Source of the DNA: Solirubrobacterales bacterium
Lineage (GTDB): Bacteria > Actinomycetota > Thermoleophilia > Solirubrobacterales > Solirubrobacteraceae
Length of the DNA stretch: 16,653 bases
Direction: 5' to 3'
Assembly (NCBI GenBank): GCA_003244035.1
Contig: QHBV01000014.1
Span: 1 to 16,653, forward strand
A model generated the notes under the pieces. That model did not search any database. It was not told the DNA's origin and saw nothing but the letters and a program-made list of their open reading frames with translations. Numbering within the stretch: position 1 is the first letter of the stretch; the number at the start of each line of letters is the position of its first letter. A program made the position numbers and the translations under genes. Shown in pieces: positions 7,139 to 13,896 of the stretch.

Positions 7139-8758
7139 ATGGGTTCTCTACCCTCACGCCACGTGACCGCGCTTGCCGTGCTGACCGGGCCGATACCGAA
7201 GCTCGGCTTGGTCGCGCTCGCGGTGCTGAGCGCCGGAGCGATACTTGCACGCGACCGGCGTGTGGGGGCGGGCTCGCTGCTGGGGGCGATGCTGCTCGCA
7301 CCCGTGCTGCTGCTCGCCGACATCTGGCACTCGCCGCAGCTGAGCATCGTCCACCGGCATCCACTGCTGGCGGCTGCCGGCGCGGCAGTGGCGCTGGCGG
7401 TGCTCGTGGCGCTCGCGGTCGTGATCGTGCGGCGGCCGGCGCTCGTCGCGCCGCTGGCGGTGCTGGCGCTCCCCTTCCGAATCCCGATCCAAGCCGGCGG
7501 TGCCACCTCGAACCTGCTGGTGCCGCTCTACCTGGTGGTCGCGGCGGGCGCCGTTGCGTTCGTCTGGAGCACGCGCTCGGGCACCGCCGGAGACACCCGT
7601 CCCTCACGGATCACCCCGGATCCTGGGCGCCCGAGGCCCGCCACGAGCACTCGACGCCCGCGGGGCGCGATACTTGGCCCCGGCCGCGCTGGTCCCCGGT
7701 GGATCGAGCGGCTGCTGGCGGCCTACGTGGTGCTGTACGCCCTGCAGTCGCTGTACTCGTCGGATTTCGAGACGGCGCTGCAGCGGATGGTGTTCTTCTA
7801 CGTGCCGTTCGCACTGCTGTTCTGCCTGCTCAGAACGCTGCCTTGGACGCCACGGCTCCTGCGCTGGTGCCTGGGGCTGGTGAGCGCGCTGGCGGTCGTG
7901 TGCGCCGGGCTGGGGTTCGTGGAGTACGCGACCAAGACGCTGATCCTCAACCCGAAGCTGGTCGCCGCCAACGACGTGCACACCTACTTCACCGTCAACT
8001 CGGTGTTCTTCGACCCCGACGTCTTCGGCCGCTTTCTCGCGCTGGTGATGATCCCGCTCGCCGCCGTCCTGCTCTACGACAAGGACCGGCGCGAGCAGCT
8101 GGCGGCGACGGCGGGGCTTTTCGTCCTCTGGGCCGGACTGGTGCTCACCCTGTCGCGCTCCAGCCTCGGCGCCCTGCTGGTCGGGCTCGGGACGCTGGCC
8201 GCGCTGCGATGGCCGGCGCGGCGAACGCTGCTCGCCGCCGCCGTGGTGATCGGGATCGGCGCAGCGGCGATCGCGATCACGCCGAATACCTTCGGCCTCA
8301 ACCAGGGCGCCAACGGTGCCTCCAGCGGTCGGGCGAGCCTGGTCAGCGGCGGCATCGCGCTGTTCGCCGACCGGCCGGCGCCGGGTTACGGATCGGGGTC
8401 GTTCGTCCACGAGTACCGAGCGCACAATCCAGGCAGCTCGCAGACGCTGTCGGCCTCGCACACGATCCCGATCACGATCGCGGCGGAGCAGGGAGTGATC
8501 GGGGAAGTGATCTACCTCGCGCTGGTGCTGGTCGCCGCCGTCGTCCTGATCCGTGGCGCGGGCGGAGAGCCCGCCCGGGCGGCGCTCGCAGCGGCGTTCC
8601 TCGCGCTCGTTTTCCACACCCTGCTGTACGCGGACTTCCTCGAGGACCCGGCGACGTGGACGCTCCTGGGGATCGGCGTCGCGCTCGCCGCCGGCGGGTG
8701 GCGAGCGCCCAAACGGGCCGTGACCGGAGCTACCGAGGCGGCGGCTGTCACGGCGTGA
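7139..8758 (+). CDS. O-antigen ligase/Wzy polymerase family membrane protein
   Basis: This 539-residue polytopic protein has about twelve hydrophobic segments. The Wzy_C signature lies in the second half: a cytosolic TLSRSSLGALLVG (near residue 335), then a large periplasmic loop with ALFADRPAPGYGSGSF (about 400-425) and ASHTIPITIAAEQGVIGE, which matches the DRPLxGxGxGxF and HNxxLxxxAExGxxG patterns of O-antigen ligases and polymerases. These proteins join or polymerise lipid-linked glycans outside the cytoplasmic membrane. An Arg/Pro-rich hydrophilic loop at about 145-180 is unusually long. The ATG at 7139 has GGAGGG at 7123-7128. Earlier in-frame starts fall inside the divergent lipoprotein gene, whose start codon is only 22 bp away. 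With the glycosyltransferase operon to the left it suggests surface polysaccharide synthesis. Which polymer is made cannot be told. Confidence 0.85.
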   Translation: MGSLPSRHVTALAVLTGPIPKLGLVALAVLSAGAILARDRRVGAGSLLGAMLLAPVLLLADIWHSPQLSIVHRHPLLAAAGAAVALAVLVALAVVIVRRPALVAPLAVLALPFRIPIQAGGATSNLLVPLYLVVAAGAVAFVWSTRSGTAGDTRPSRITPDPGRPRPATSTRRPRGAILGPGRAGPRWIERLLAAYVVLYALQSLYSSDFETALQRMVFFYVPFALLFCLLRTLPWTPRLLRWCLGLVSALAVVCAGLGFVEYATKTLILNPKLVAANDVHTYFTVNSVFFDPDVFGRFLALVMIPLAAVLLYDKDRREQLAATAGLFVLWAGLVLTLSRSSLGALLVGLGTLAALRWPARRTLLAAAVVIGIGAAAIAITPNTFGLNQGANGASSGRASLVSGGIALFADRPAPGYGSGSFVHEYRAHNPGSSQTLSASHTIPITIAAEQGVIGEVIYLALVLVAAVVLIRGAGGEPARAALAAAFLALVFHTLLYADFLEDPATWTLLGIGVALAAGGWRAPKRAVTGATEAAAVTA

Positions 8759-8828
8759 TTACGGATTGCGCCAGTGGGTAGAGTGGGGATCAAGAATGCC
8801 CGTCCGGGTATTGCCTCATTTCAAATGG

Positions 8829-8842
8829 ACCGCAGGTGCGGT
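8829..8842. promoter_or_regulatory. Inverted repeat just before the ribosome-binding site
   Basis: ACCGCA-GG-TGCGGT forms perfect 6-bp arms around two bases and ends one base before the AGGAGG (8844-8849) of the small membrane protein gene. It could be an operator, or in RNA a structure that limits ribosome access, although a two-base loop is too tight for all six pairs to form. Confidence 0.5.
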
Positions 8843-8853
8843 CAGGAGGACAA

Positions 8854-9009
8854 ATGATCACGCTGGGCATCATCCTGCTGGTGATCGGCCTCATCGCCAA
8901 GATCGCGATCCTGTACCTCATTGGGATCATCCTCCTGGTGATCGGCGCGATCCTGTTCCTGCTCGGTGCGATGGGACGCGCCGTCGGCGGGCGGCGACAC
9001 TACTACTGA
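8854..9009 (+). CDS. 51-residue two-helix membrane protein, DUF6131-like
   Basis: The ATG at 8854 is preceded by AGGAGG (8844-8849, 4-nt spacing) and opens a 51-codon frame ending in TGA at 9007-9009. The protein is almost wholly hydrophobic: two helices (about 3-21 and 22-40) joined around one lysine (K16) and a tyrosine (Y21), then a short basic tail MGRAVGGRRHYY. This pattern, including the ending, matches small actinobacterial proteins grouped, as I recall, as DUF6131; the family number is from memory. The segment GIILLVIG occurs twice (residues 5-12 and 24-31), pointing to an internal duplication. It is a stand-alone gene with its own terminator hairpins. A GGGTAT at 8806-8811 resembles the -10 of SigB/SigF-type stress promoters, but no clear -35 accompanies it. 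Function unknown. Confidence 0.88.
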   Translation: MITLGIILLVIGLIAKIAILYLIGIILLVIGAILFLLGAMGRAVGGRRHYY

Positions 9010-9025
9010 GCTCCGCTGCCTGAGA

Positions 9026-9055
9026 GGGCGGCCCGCACCCTTACGCGGGCCGCCC
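9026..9055. terminator. Strong terminator-like hairpin after the small membrane gene
   Basis: GGGCGGCCCGC (9026-9036) pairs perfectly with GCGGGCCGCCC (9045-9055) across an 8-nt loop. There is no U-tract, as is common for high-GC actinobacterial terminators. It lies 16 bp after the stop codon, between convergent genes. Confidence 0.8.
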
Positions 9056-9058
9056 GAG

Positions 9059-9084
9059 CCGGGCCCCCACCCACCGAGGCCCGG
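9059..9084. terminator. Second hairpin between convergent genes
   Basis: CCGGGCC (9059-9065) pairs with GGCCCGG (9078-9084) across a 12-nt loop. Lying directly after the first hairpin, it could end transcription arriving from the minus-strand marR gene. It is weaker and less certain than the first. Confidence 0.5.
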
Positions 9085-9143
9085 GACGAGGAGCCCTCAG
9101 TCCGGCTGGCCCGGTGCTCCGTCCCCCCTTCGCCCGGGCATCG

Positions 9144-9599
9144 TCATCCGGATGCGAGCGCGAGCCGGAGCAGCAGACCGTGCAGCTGCTCGCGCTCTTC
9201 CGCGCTGAGCGGAGCGAGTAGCTCCTCCTGCGCGCCCTTGGCGAGCTTGCGGCCACGGCTCAGCGTCTGACGGCCGTTATCGGTGAGGTGCAGGGCGTGG
9301 GCCCTGCGATCGCTTGGGTGCGGACGCCGCTGCACTAGGCCCTTGGCTTCGAGCTCGTCGATCGTCGAGACCATCGAGCTGGGATCCATCCCGATGCACG
9401 TGCAAAGCGCGTGCTGGGTGATCGCGCCCTCGGCTTCGAGAACGTTCAAGGCCCCCCACATGCGGGTGCTGAGACCGAGCGAGTCGATCCGCTCGGCGAA
9501 TTGCTTCTGGGCGACAAATCCCATGCGGCTGATCAGGAAGCCCGTGTGGTGCAGCAAGGCGCGGTGGATGCCAGGCGGACCGGGAGGTGTTTCCGACAT
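9144..9599 (-). CDS. MarR-family transcriptional regulator
   Basis: A 151-residue protein with the MarR winged-helix layout: an N-terminal dimerisation helix (about 10-38), helix-turn-helix around 61-86 with recognition helix DPSSMVSTIDELEAKGLV (72-89), and the wing HPSDRRAHALHLTDNG (94-109) with the conserved D97-R98-R99. A long C-terminal helix pair completes the dimer interface. Family members usually repress a neighbouring gene and release DNA when a small ligand or oxidant binds. It is divergent from an MmpL transporter, the classic arrangement for an efflux repressor that also controls itself. C66 and C68 lie in the DNA-binding domain, which could allow redox sensing but is unproven. 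The ATG at 9599 is only 7 bases from a -10-like TACGAT on the same strand, so its mRNA may be leaderless. Confidence 0.92.
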   Translation of the reverse strand: MSETPPGPPGIHRALLHHTGFLISRMGFVAQKQFAERIDSLGLSTRMWGALNVLEAEGAITQHALCTCIGMDPSSMVSTIDELEAKGLVQRRPHPSDRRAHALHLTDNGRQTLSRGRKLAKGAQEELLAPLSAEEREQLHGLLLRLALASG

Positions 9600-9606
9600 G
9601 TAAACA
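9588..9606. promoter_or_regulatory. Operator-like palindrome over the marR start
   Basis: TGTTT and AAACA form 5-bp inverted arms across 9 bases, with one further matching pair inside. The site covers the marR start codon and the expected transcription start. MarR dimers bind such imperfect palindromes, so this is a candidate autoregulatory site. Confidence 0.4.
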
Positions 9607-9634
9607 ATCGTAGCGCAGCGATGGCTGTCAGCAA
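9607..9634 (-). promoter_or_regulatory. Predicted marR promoter (possibly leaderless)
   Basis: On the minus strand TTGCTG (9629-9634) and TACGAT (9607-9612) are separated by 16 bp, fitting a sigma-70-type promoter. The -10 box ends 7 bases before the marR ATG at 9599, so transcription should begin at or very near the start codon. Confidence 0.5.
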
Positions 9635-9635
9635 T
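9621..9635. promoter_or_regulatory. Operator-like palindrome in the marR-mmpL gap
   Basis: ATGGCTGTCAGCAAT is a 15-bp imperfect palindrome (six of seven pairs match around the central T). It overlaps the predicted -35 box of marR and lies in the shared promoter region, so binding here could control both marR and the mmpL gene. Confidence 0.45.
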
Positions 9636-9708
9636 GGTTTCTGCTACAAATCGTCTTGCGCTGGATCATGCGTCCGCCGAACGACCGACGCCAAGGAGCT
9701 GATACACG

Positions 9709-11865
9709 ATGATGACGACCCTCACCCGCTGGGTCCTGGCGCACAAGCGCCTGGTCACGAGTGCCTGGGTGGTGGTCACGCTCGTCGGGATCGCGACGGT
9801 GGGCACTTCGACCAAGGCGTTCAGCAACAAGTTCAGCGTGCCCGGGCGCGAGGGCTTTCAGACCAACGACCAGATCGCCCGGCTGTTCCACACCGGGGGC
9901 CGCAACGCTCCGCTCGTTCCGGTCGTAACGCTCCCGGCGGGCGCACCGGTCTCCTCGCCCGCGGTGCGAACCGGGCTGGCCCAGGTCGAGACGAAGCTGC
10001 GCCAGGCGATCCCCGGGACGCGCACCGCCTCGTACGCCTCGACCGGCAACCGTGCGTTCGTCTCCGGCGACGGCCGCACAACGTTCGTGCTCGCCTATCC
10101 CCCGCCCGACAACGAAGCGTTCGGCGGCAACACGAAGGCGGCGAAGACGGCGGCGGGGGCGCTCGCCGGAGACACGATCGCCGGTGCGCCCATCCACCTC
10201 ACCGGATTGGACGCGCTCCAGAACCAGACCGGTGGGGGCAACGGGCCGGGCGTCCTGGTCGAGTCGGTGATCGGCGGCTTCGGCGCGCTGGTCGTGCTCG
10301 TGTTCGTGTTCGCCTCGCTGCTGGCGCTCGTCCCGATGTTGATGGCGATTGTCTCGATCATGACCACCTTCCTGGTGTTGTGGGCCGTGACCGCCGTCGC
10401 CGACGTGTCGATGATCGTCGAGTTCCTGGTGGCGCTGATCGGCCTCGGCGTCGCGATCGACTACACGCTGCTGGTGGTGGTCCGCTGGCGCGAGGAGCGC
10501 GCCCACGGGAACACCGGAGACGAGGCGGTCGTGCGGGCGATGGCGACCGCCGGGCGCGCGGTCGTGTTCAGCGGCACGACCGTCGCGATCGGCCTGCTCG
10601 CGATGATCATCTTGCCGCTCCCGTTTCTGCGCTCGATCGGCTACGCGGGCATGCTGATCCCGCTGGTGAGCGTGGTGGTGGCGATCACGCTGCTGCCGGT
10701 CGTGCTGGCCAAGGCGGGCAACCGCCTCGACTGGCCCCACGTGCGCAGCGAGGACCAGGCCAGCCGCCCGTGGACCGCGTGGGCGCGGTTCGTCGTGCGC
10801 CGCCGCTGGATCGCCGCCGCCGCGGCGCTGATCGTGCTGGCGGCGCTGGTTGTCTCGGCCACCCAGCTGCAGATCGGCAGCGCCAACTTGAACACGCTCG
10901 CCAAGCGGGGGGACGCACGCACCGGCCTGCTCGCGCTCGAGCGCTCGGGCATCGGCGCCGGCGCGCTGCAGCCGATCGAGATCCTCGATCGGTCCGGCGG
11001 GTCGGCCGCACGCCTGGCGGCCGGTGTGCGGGGCGTCGCCGGGGTGCACGGCGCGGTGGCTCCGACCAGCCCGCAGTGGCGCCGGACGGGGACCGCGCTC
11101 CTCGACGCGTTCCCGGTGGCCGACGAGTCGACCTCGGCCGGGATCGACGTCATCAGCCGCGCGCGAACGGTCGCCCACGCGGCCGGTCCGAGCGTCCATG
11201 TCGGCGGGCTGGGCGCCGAGAACGACGACTTCGTCACGGCGATCTACGGCAGCTTTCCGGTGATGATCGCCCTGATCGTCGTGTTGACCTTCCTGCTGCT
11301 GGCCCGGGCGTTCCGCTCGCTGCTGCTCCCGCTCAAGGCGGTGATCCTGAACGTGATCAGCGTCGGGGCGGCGTGGGGGGTGATGACGTTGGTCTGGCAG
11401 CAGGGCCACGGCTCAGGCGCCCTGTGGGGGATCTCGGCGACGAACGAGATCACCGCGTGGATCCCCCTGATGGTGTTCGCGTTCCTGTTCGGGCTCTCGA
11501 TGGACTACGAGGTCTTCATCCTCACCCGGATGCGCGAGGAGTTCGACCGCAGCGGATCGACCGACGCTGCGGTCGTGCGCGGCATCGGTCGCACCGGCCG
11601 GCTGGTGACGAGCGCCGCGCTGATCCTGTTCCTGTCGTTCGTAGCCATGTCCACAGCGCCCAACACCGACGTGAAGGTGTTCGCGACCGGCCTGGCCGCA
11701 GGGATCATGCTCGACGCGACGGTGATCCGCGCGCTGCTGGTGCCCGCCGTGGTGTCGCTGTTCGGGCGCTGGAACTGGTGGTTGCCGGCGTGGCCCGCTC
11801 GCCTGTTGCGAGTCGAGCCCTCGCTGCTGGGCGGGCCGGTCTCCGAAGGGGCCGCTGGCACTTGA
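9709..11865 (+). CDS. MmpL/RND-superfamily membrane transporter
   Basis: This 718-residue protein has the MmpL layout: helix 1 (about 14-32), a periplasmic domain (33-175), a block of helices (about 185-350), a second periplasmic domain (about 390-520) and a final helix block (about 525-695). The paired proton-relay motifs are present: GLGVAIDYTLLVVVRWREE (245-263, D251-Y252) and GLSMDYEVFILTRMREE (595-611, D599-Y600). They correspond to the Asp-Tyr pairs essential in mycobacterial MmpL3. Such transporters use the proton gradient to export lipids, polyketides or drugs. The start at 9709 has AAGGAG at 9693-9698 (10-nt spacing). The length is shorter than large MmpLs and there is no cytosolic C-terminal tail. 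Divergence from marR suggests inducible export of a toxic or envelope compound; the substrate is unknown. Its TGA overlaps the -35 box of the next gene's promoter. Confidence 0.93.
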   Translation: MMTTLTRWVLAHKRLVTSAWVVVTLVGIATVGTSTKAFSNKFSVPGREGFQTNDQIARLFHTGGRNAPLVPVVTLPAGAPVSSPAVRTGLAQVETKLRQAIPGTRTASYASTGNRAFVSGDGRTTFVLAYPPPDNEAFGGNTKAAKTAAGALAGDTIAGAPIHLTGLDALQNQTGGGNGPGVLVESVIGGFGALVVLVFVFASLLALVPMLMAIVSIMTTFLVLWAVTAVADVSMIVEFLVALIGLGVAIDYTLLVVVRWREERAHGNTGDEAVVRAMATAGRAVVFSGTTVAIGLLAMIILPLPFLRSIGYAGMLIPLVSVVVAITLLPVVLAKAGNRLDWPHVRSEDQASRPWTAWARFVVRRRWIAAAAALIVLAALVVSATQLQIGSANLNTLAKRGDARTGLLALERSGIGAGALQPIEILDRSGGSAARLAAGVRGVAGVHGAVAPTSPQWRRTGTALLDAFPVADESTSAGIDVISRARTVAHAAGPSVHVGGLGAENDDFVTAIYGSFPVMIALIVVLTFLLLARAFRSLLLPLKAVILNVISVGAAWGVMTLVWQQGHGSGALWGISATNEITAWIPLMVFAFLFGLSMDYEVFILTRMREEFDRSGSTDAAVVRGIGRTGRLVTSAALILFLSFVAMSTAPNTDVKVFATGLAAGIMLDATVIRALLVPAVVSLFGRWNWWLPAWPARLLRVEPSLLGGPVSEGAAGT

Positions 11866-11890
11866 TCGATGCCATGCGGTTCGATATAAT
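11862..11890 (+). promoter_or_regulatory. Near-consensus sigma-70 promoter for the sigma factor gene
   Basis: TTGATC (11862-11867) and a perfect TATAAT (11885-11890) are separated by exactly 17 bp, an unusually good match in this GC-rich DNA. The mmpL stop codon (11863-11865) lies inside the -35 box. Transcription should start near 11897. Confidence 0.8.
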
Positions 11891-11905
11891 TCGATCATCA
11901 TCGAA
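11880..11905. repeat. Three 10-bp-phased TTCGAT/ATCGAA hexamers around the -10 box
   Basis: TTCGAT occurs at 11880-11885 and 11890-11895, and its inverse ATCGAA at 11900-11905. The starts are exactly 10 bp apart, so all three lie on about the same face of the helix. The last two form a perfect inverted repeat with a CATC spacer. The array straddles the -10 box and start site, as expected for a repressor operator. Confidence 0.7.
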
Positions 11906-12082
11906 CAACGTACAACGGAGCCCGAACTGAATACTTTCGACACGAAGCCTCGCGCTCGCGGGGAGCACACGAACACCGAGATCAAGCGGCGGCGGCGACT
12001 TGGAGCGCAGACCTCCGCTCGCCAGCGGCACCGGAGCGATCGCGCCGACGCCACTGCCGGGGCGCGCGGCGAAACCGAGGCC

Positions 12083-12910
12083 GTGCCCGGATCGCTGGAC
12101 TCGCTCGACCTGTTCTTTCGCCAGGCTCGCCAGCATCCGCTGCTGACGGCCGGCGAGGAGGTCGAGCTCGCACAACGGATCGAGCGCGGCGATCTCGCCG
12201 CCAAGGACCGGATGATCAACGCGAACCTGCGCCTCGTGGTCTCGCAGGCGCGGCGCTACCAGGGCCACGGACTGCCGCTCGAGGACCTCGTGCAGGACGG
12301 AATGCTGGGGCTGATCCGCGCGGTGGAGAAGTTCGACTGGCGTCGTGGATTCAAGTTCTCGACCTACGGCACGCTGTGGATCCGCCAGGCGATCCAGCGC
12401 GGACTGCAGAACTCCGGCCGGACGGTCCGGCTCCCGGTGCACGTCGCCCAACGACAGGTGAAGGTGCGCAGGATCGAGGGTGAGCTGAGCGCCAAGCTCT
12501 CGCGCGAGCCGACCGACGAGGAGATCGCAGCGGTCGCCGAGCTCCCGCTCGAGCAGGTGCTCGAGGCCCGCGAGCTGGGTCGCAACCTCTCGAGCCTCGA
12601 CCAGCCGGTCACCGAAGACGATGGGGTCACGCTGGGCGAGCTCCTGCCCAGCGATCGCCCCGACCCGCTCGACGAGGTGGCCGATGCCTCCCGCGATCGG
12701 CAGGTCGCGGTCCTCGTCGCGCGGCTGCCCGAATCCGAGCGCGATGTGCTCGCGCTTCGCTTCGGGCTCTCCGGCGACGAACCGAGGTCCGTGCGGCAGA
12801 CCGCCAGCCAACTCGGCATCACCTCGGCGCGCACGAGCGAGCTGGAAGAGCGGGCGCTCAGGCGCCTGGCCGACAGCCCCGAGCTCGACGCGCTTCGGGC
12901 CGCGGCCTAA
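12083..12910 (+). CDS. Sigma-70 family RNA polymerase sigma factor (group 1/2-like, no region 1.1)
   Basis: From the GTG at 12083 the protein has 275 residues and contains region 1.2 (about 5-40), region 2 (43-120, including GLIRAVEKFDWRRGFKFSTYGTLWIRQ split over 76-101), region 3 (about 123-175) and region 4 (205-268). Region 2.3/2.4 is close to principal sigma factors. In region 4.2 the usual RERIRQIE recognition-helix core is replaced by SARTSELE (248-255), so -35 recognition may differ. The GTG has no good ribosome-binding site. The frame is open upstream: a CTG at 11927 has CGGAG (11916-11920) six bases before it and would add a basic 52-residue tail (327 aa in total). The gene has its own strong promoter in the mmpL end and a terminator hairpin 18 bp downstream. 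It probably acts as an alternative, stress or growth-phase sigma factor; the regulon is unknown. Confidence 0.9.
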   Translation: MPGSLDSLDLFFRQARQHPLLTAGEEVELAQRIERGDLAAKDRMINANLRLVVSQARRYQGHGLPLEDLVQDGMLGLIRAVEKFDWRRGFKFSTYGTLWIRQAIQRGLQNSGRTVRLPVHVAQRQVKVRRIEGELSAKLSREPTDEEIAAVAELPLEQVLEARELGRNLSSLDQPVTEDDGVTLGELLPSDRPDPLDEVADASRDRQVAVLVARLPESERDVLALRFGLSGDEPRSVRQTASQLGITSARTSELEERALRRLADSPELDALRAAA

Positions 12911-12927
12911 GCAGGGCCGCCGGCCGT

Positions 12928-12962
12928 GGGGGATTTGGTTCCATCATGGGCCCAAATCCCCC
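12928..12962. terminator. Terminator hairpin after the sigma gene
   Basis: GGGGGATTTGG (12928-12938) pairs perfectly with CCAAATCCCCC (12952-12962) over a 13-nt loop. It lies between the convergent sigma and quinone-reductase genes and could act in both directions. Confidence 0.8.
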
Positions 12963-12971
12963 AAACCCCGG

Positions 12972-13854
12972 TCATCGCGACGGATCCAGTAACAGCTTTC
13001 CGCTCGTGCGCCGCTGCTGCAAGTCGAGCTGTGCCTGGGCGGCCTCGCCGAGCGCATAGGTGGCGCCCGCGACGGCGCGCAGCTCGCCACGCGCGACCCG
13101 CGCGAACAGATCGGCAAGGGCCTCATCGACCATCTCGGGGTGGCCGAGGCAGTGCATCAGCCAGAAGCCGACGACGGCCCGGGAGCGGCGCATCAGTTGC
13201 CCCGTCGAGACCTCATTCTGCCGGCCCGATGCGATCCCGTAGGCAACCAGGCGACCGAACGGCGCCAGCGCCTGCAGCGACTGCTCGAAGACCTCGCCCC
13301 CGGCCATCTCGAAGACGACGTCGACCTCTCGTCCGTCGTTGCACCCGATCAGCCGCTCGGTCATACCTTCAGGCGATCACGCGCCCGGCGCCGAGCGGCC
13401 GGCCGAGCTGAACCGCGAGCGAGCCGACCCCTCCGGCCGCGGCGTGGACGACGACCGATTCGCCCGCGCCCACGCGCCCGCATGTCTTGTAGAGGTGCCA
13501 GGCGGTCAACCCCTGCAGCGCCAGCGCGAGCGCGGTGCCGTCCTCGATCCCAGCGGGGATCCGAAACGTCAGGGCGGCGGGCGCCACCGCGTACTGCGCG
13601 TAACCGCCGGCGCCGCACAGCGCCACCACCCGCTCGCCCGTGTCGAGGCGAATGCCGGCGACCTCGGACCCCGGAACGAGCGGGAGCTCGGCCTTCGCCA
13701 GGTAGGAGTTCGTGCGCTGGTGGGTGTCGGCGAAGTTCACGCCGGCGCGGCTCACCTCGATCAGCACCTCGCCGGCGGCCGGCTCGGGCGCCGGCAACTC
13801 GACGAGCTCGAGCACCTCGGGGCCGCCGAACTCGGTGATCTGGATCGCGCGCAC
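12972..13854 (-). pseudogene. Zinc-independent quinone oxidoreductase (MDR family), broken by a frameshifting internal deletion
   Basis: Two consecutive frames encode one MDR-superfamily protein. The first (GTG 13854 to TGA 13369-13371, 161 aa) has the GroES-like domain (starting RAIQITEFGGPEVLELVELP) and the nucleotide-binding HAAAGGVGSLAVQLGR. The second (from ATG 13364, 130 aa) resumes at VDVVFEMAGGEVFEQSLQAL and runs to the usual end (GKLLLDPSR). The joint, after GRVIA, is TGAAGGTATG. Intact relatives have about 28 residues here (the second NADPH-binding strand and following helix) and total about 320 residues, against 291 present. So roughly 75-85 bases appear lost, with a frame change. 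No zinc-site cysteines are seen, as in NADPH:quinone reductases. The ATG follows the stop by 4 bases, so two fragments could be translated by reinitiation, but the missing segment argues against normal activity. An assembly error is less likely than a real deletion. Confidence 0.75.
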
Positions 13855-13896
13855 GAAGAGCAGGAGCGTATCGGCGCCGCTACGCTACCCCGCCTC

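Noticed and set aside
7117..7506. Upstream extension of the lipoprotein frame
   Set aside because: It lies antisense to the Wzy-like gene and would bury the lipoprotein signal peptide inside the protein.
9628..11409. 593-codon minus-strand frame opposite mmpL
   Set aside because: MmpL has both Asp-Tyr motifs and correct topology; the antisense frame is charged low-complexity sequence.
11874..11930. 18-codon ORF (starts MRFDIIRSSS) whose TGA overlaps the candidate CTG start of the sigma gene, a possible leader peptide
   Set aside because: Its ATG lies in the promoter spacer, upstream of the predicted transcription start, so it would be made only on read-through mRNA; no ribosome-binding site is seen.
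13339..13896. N-terminal extension of the PfkB kinase
   Set aside because: It overlaps the divergent quinone reductase, lacks any fold pattern, and the family N-terminus clearly begins at 13897.
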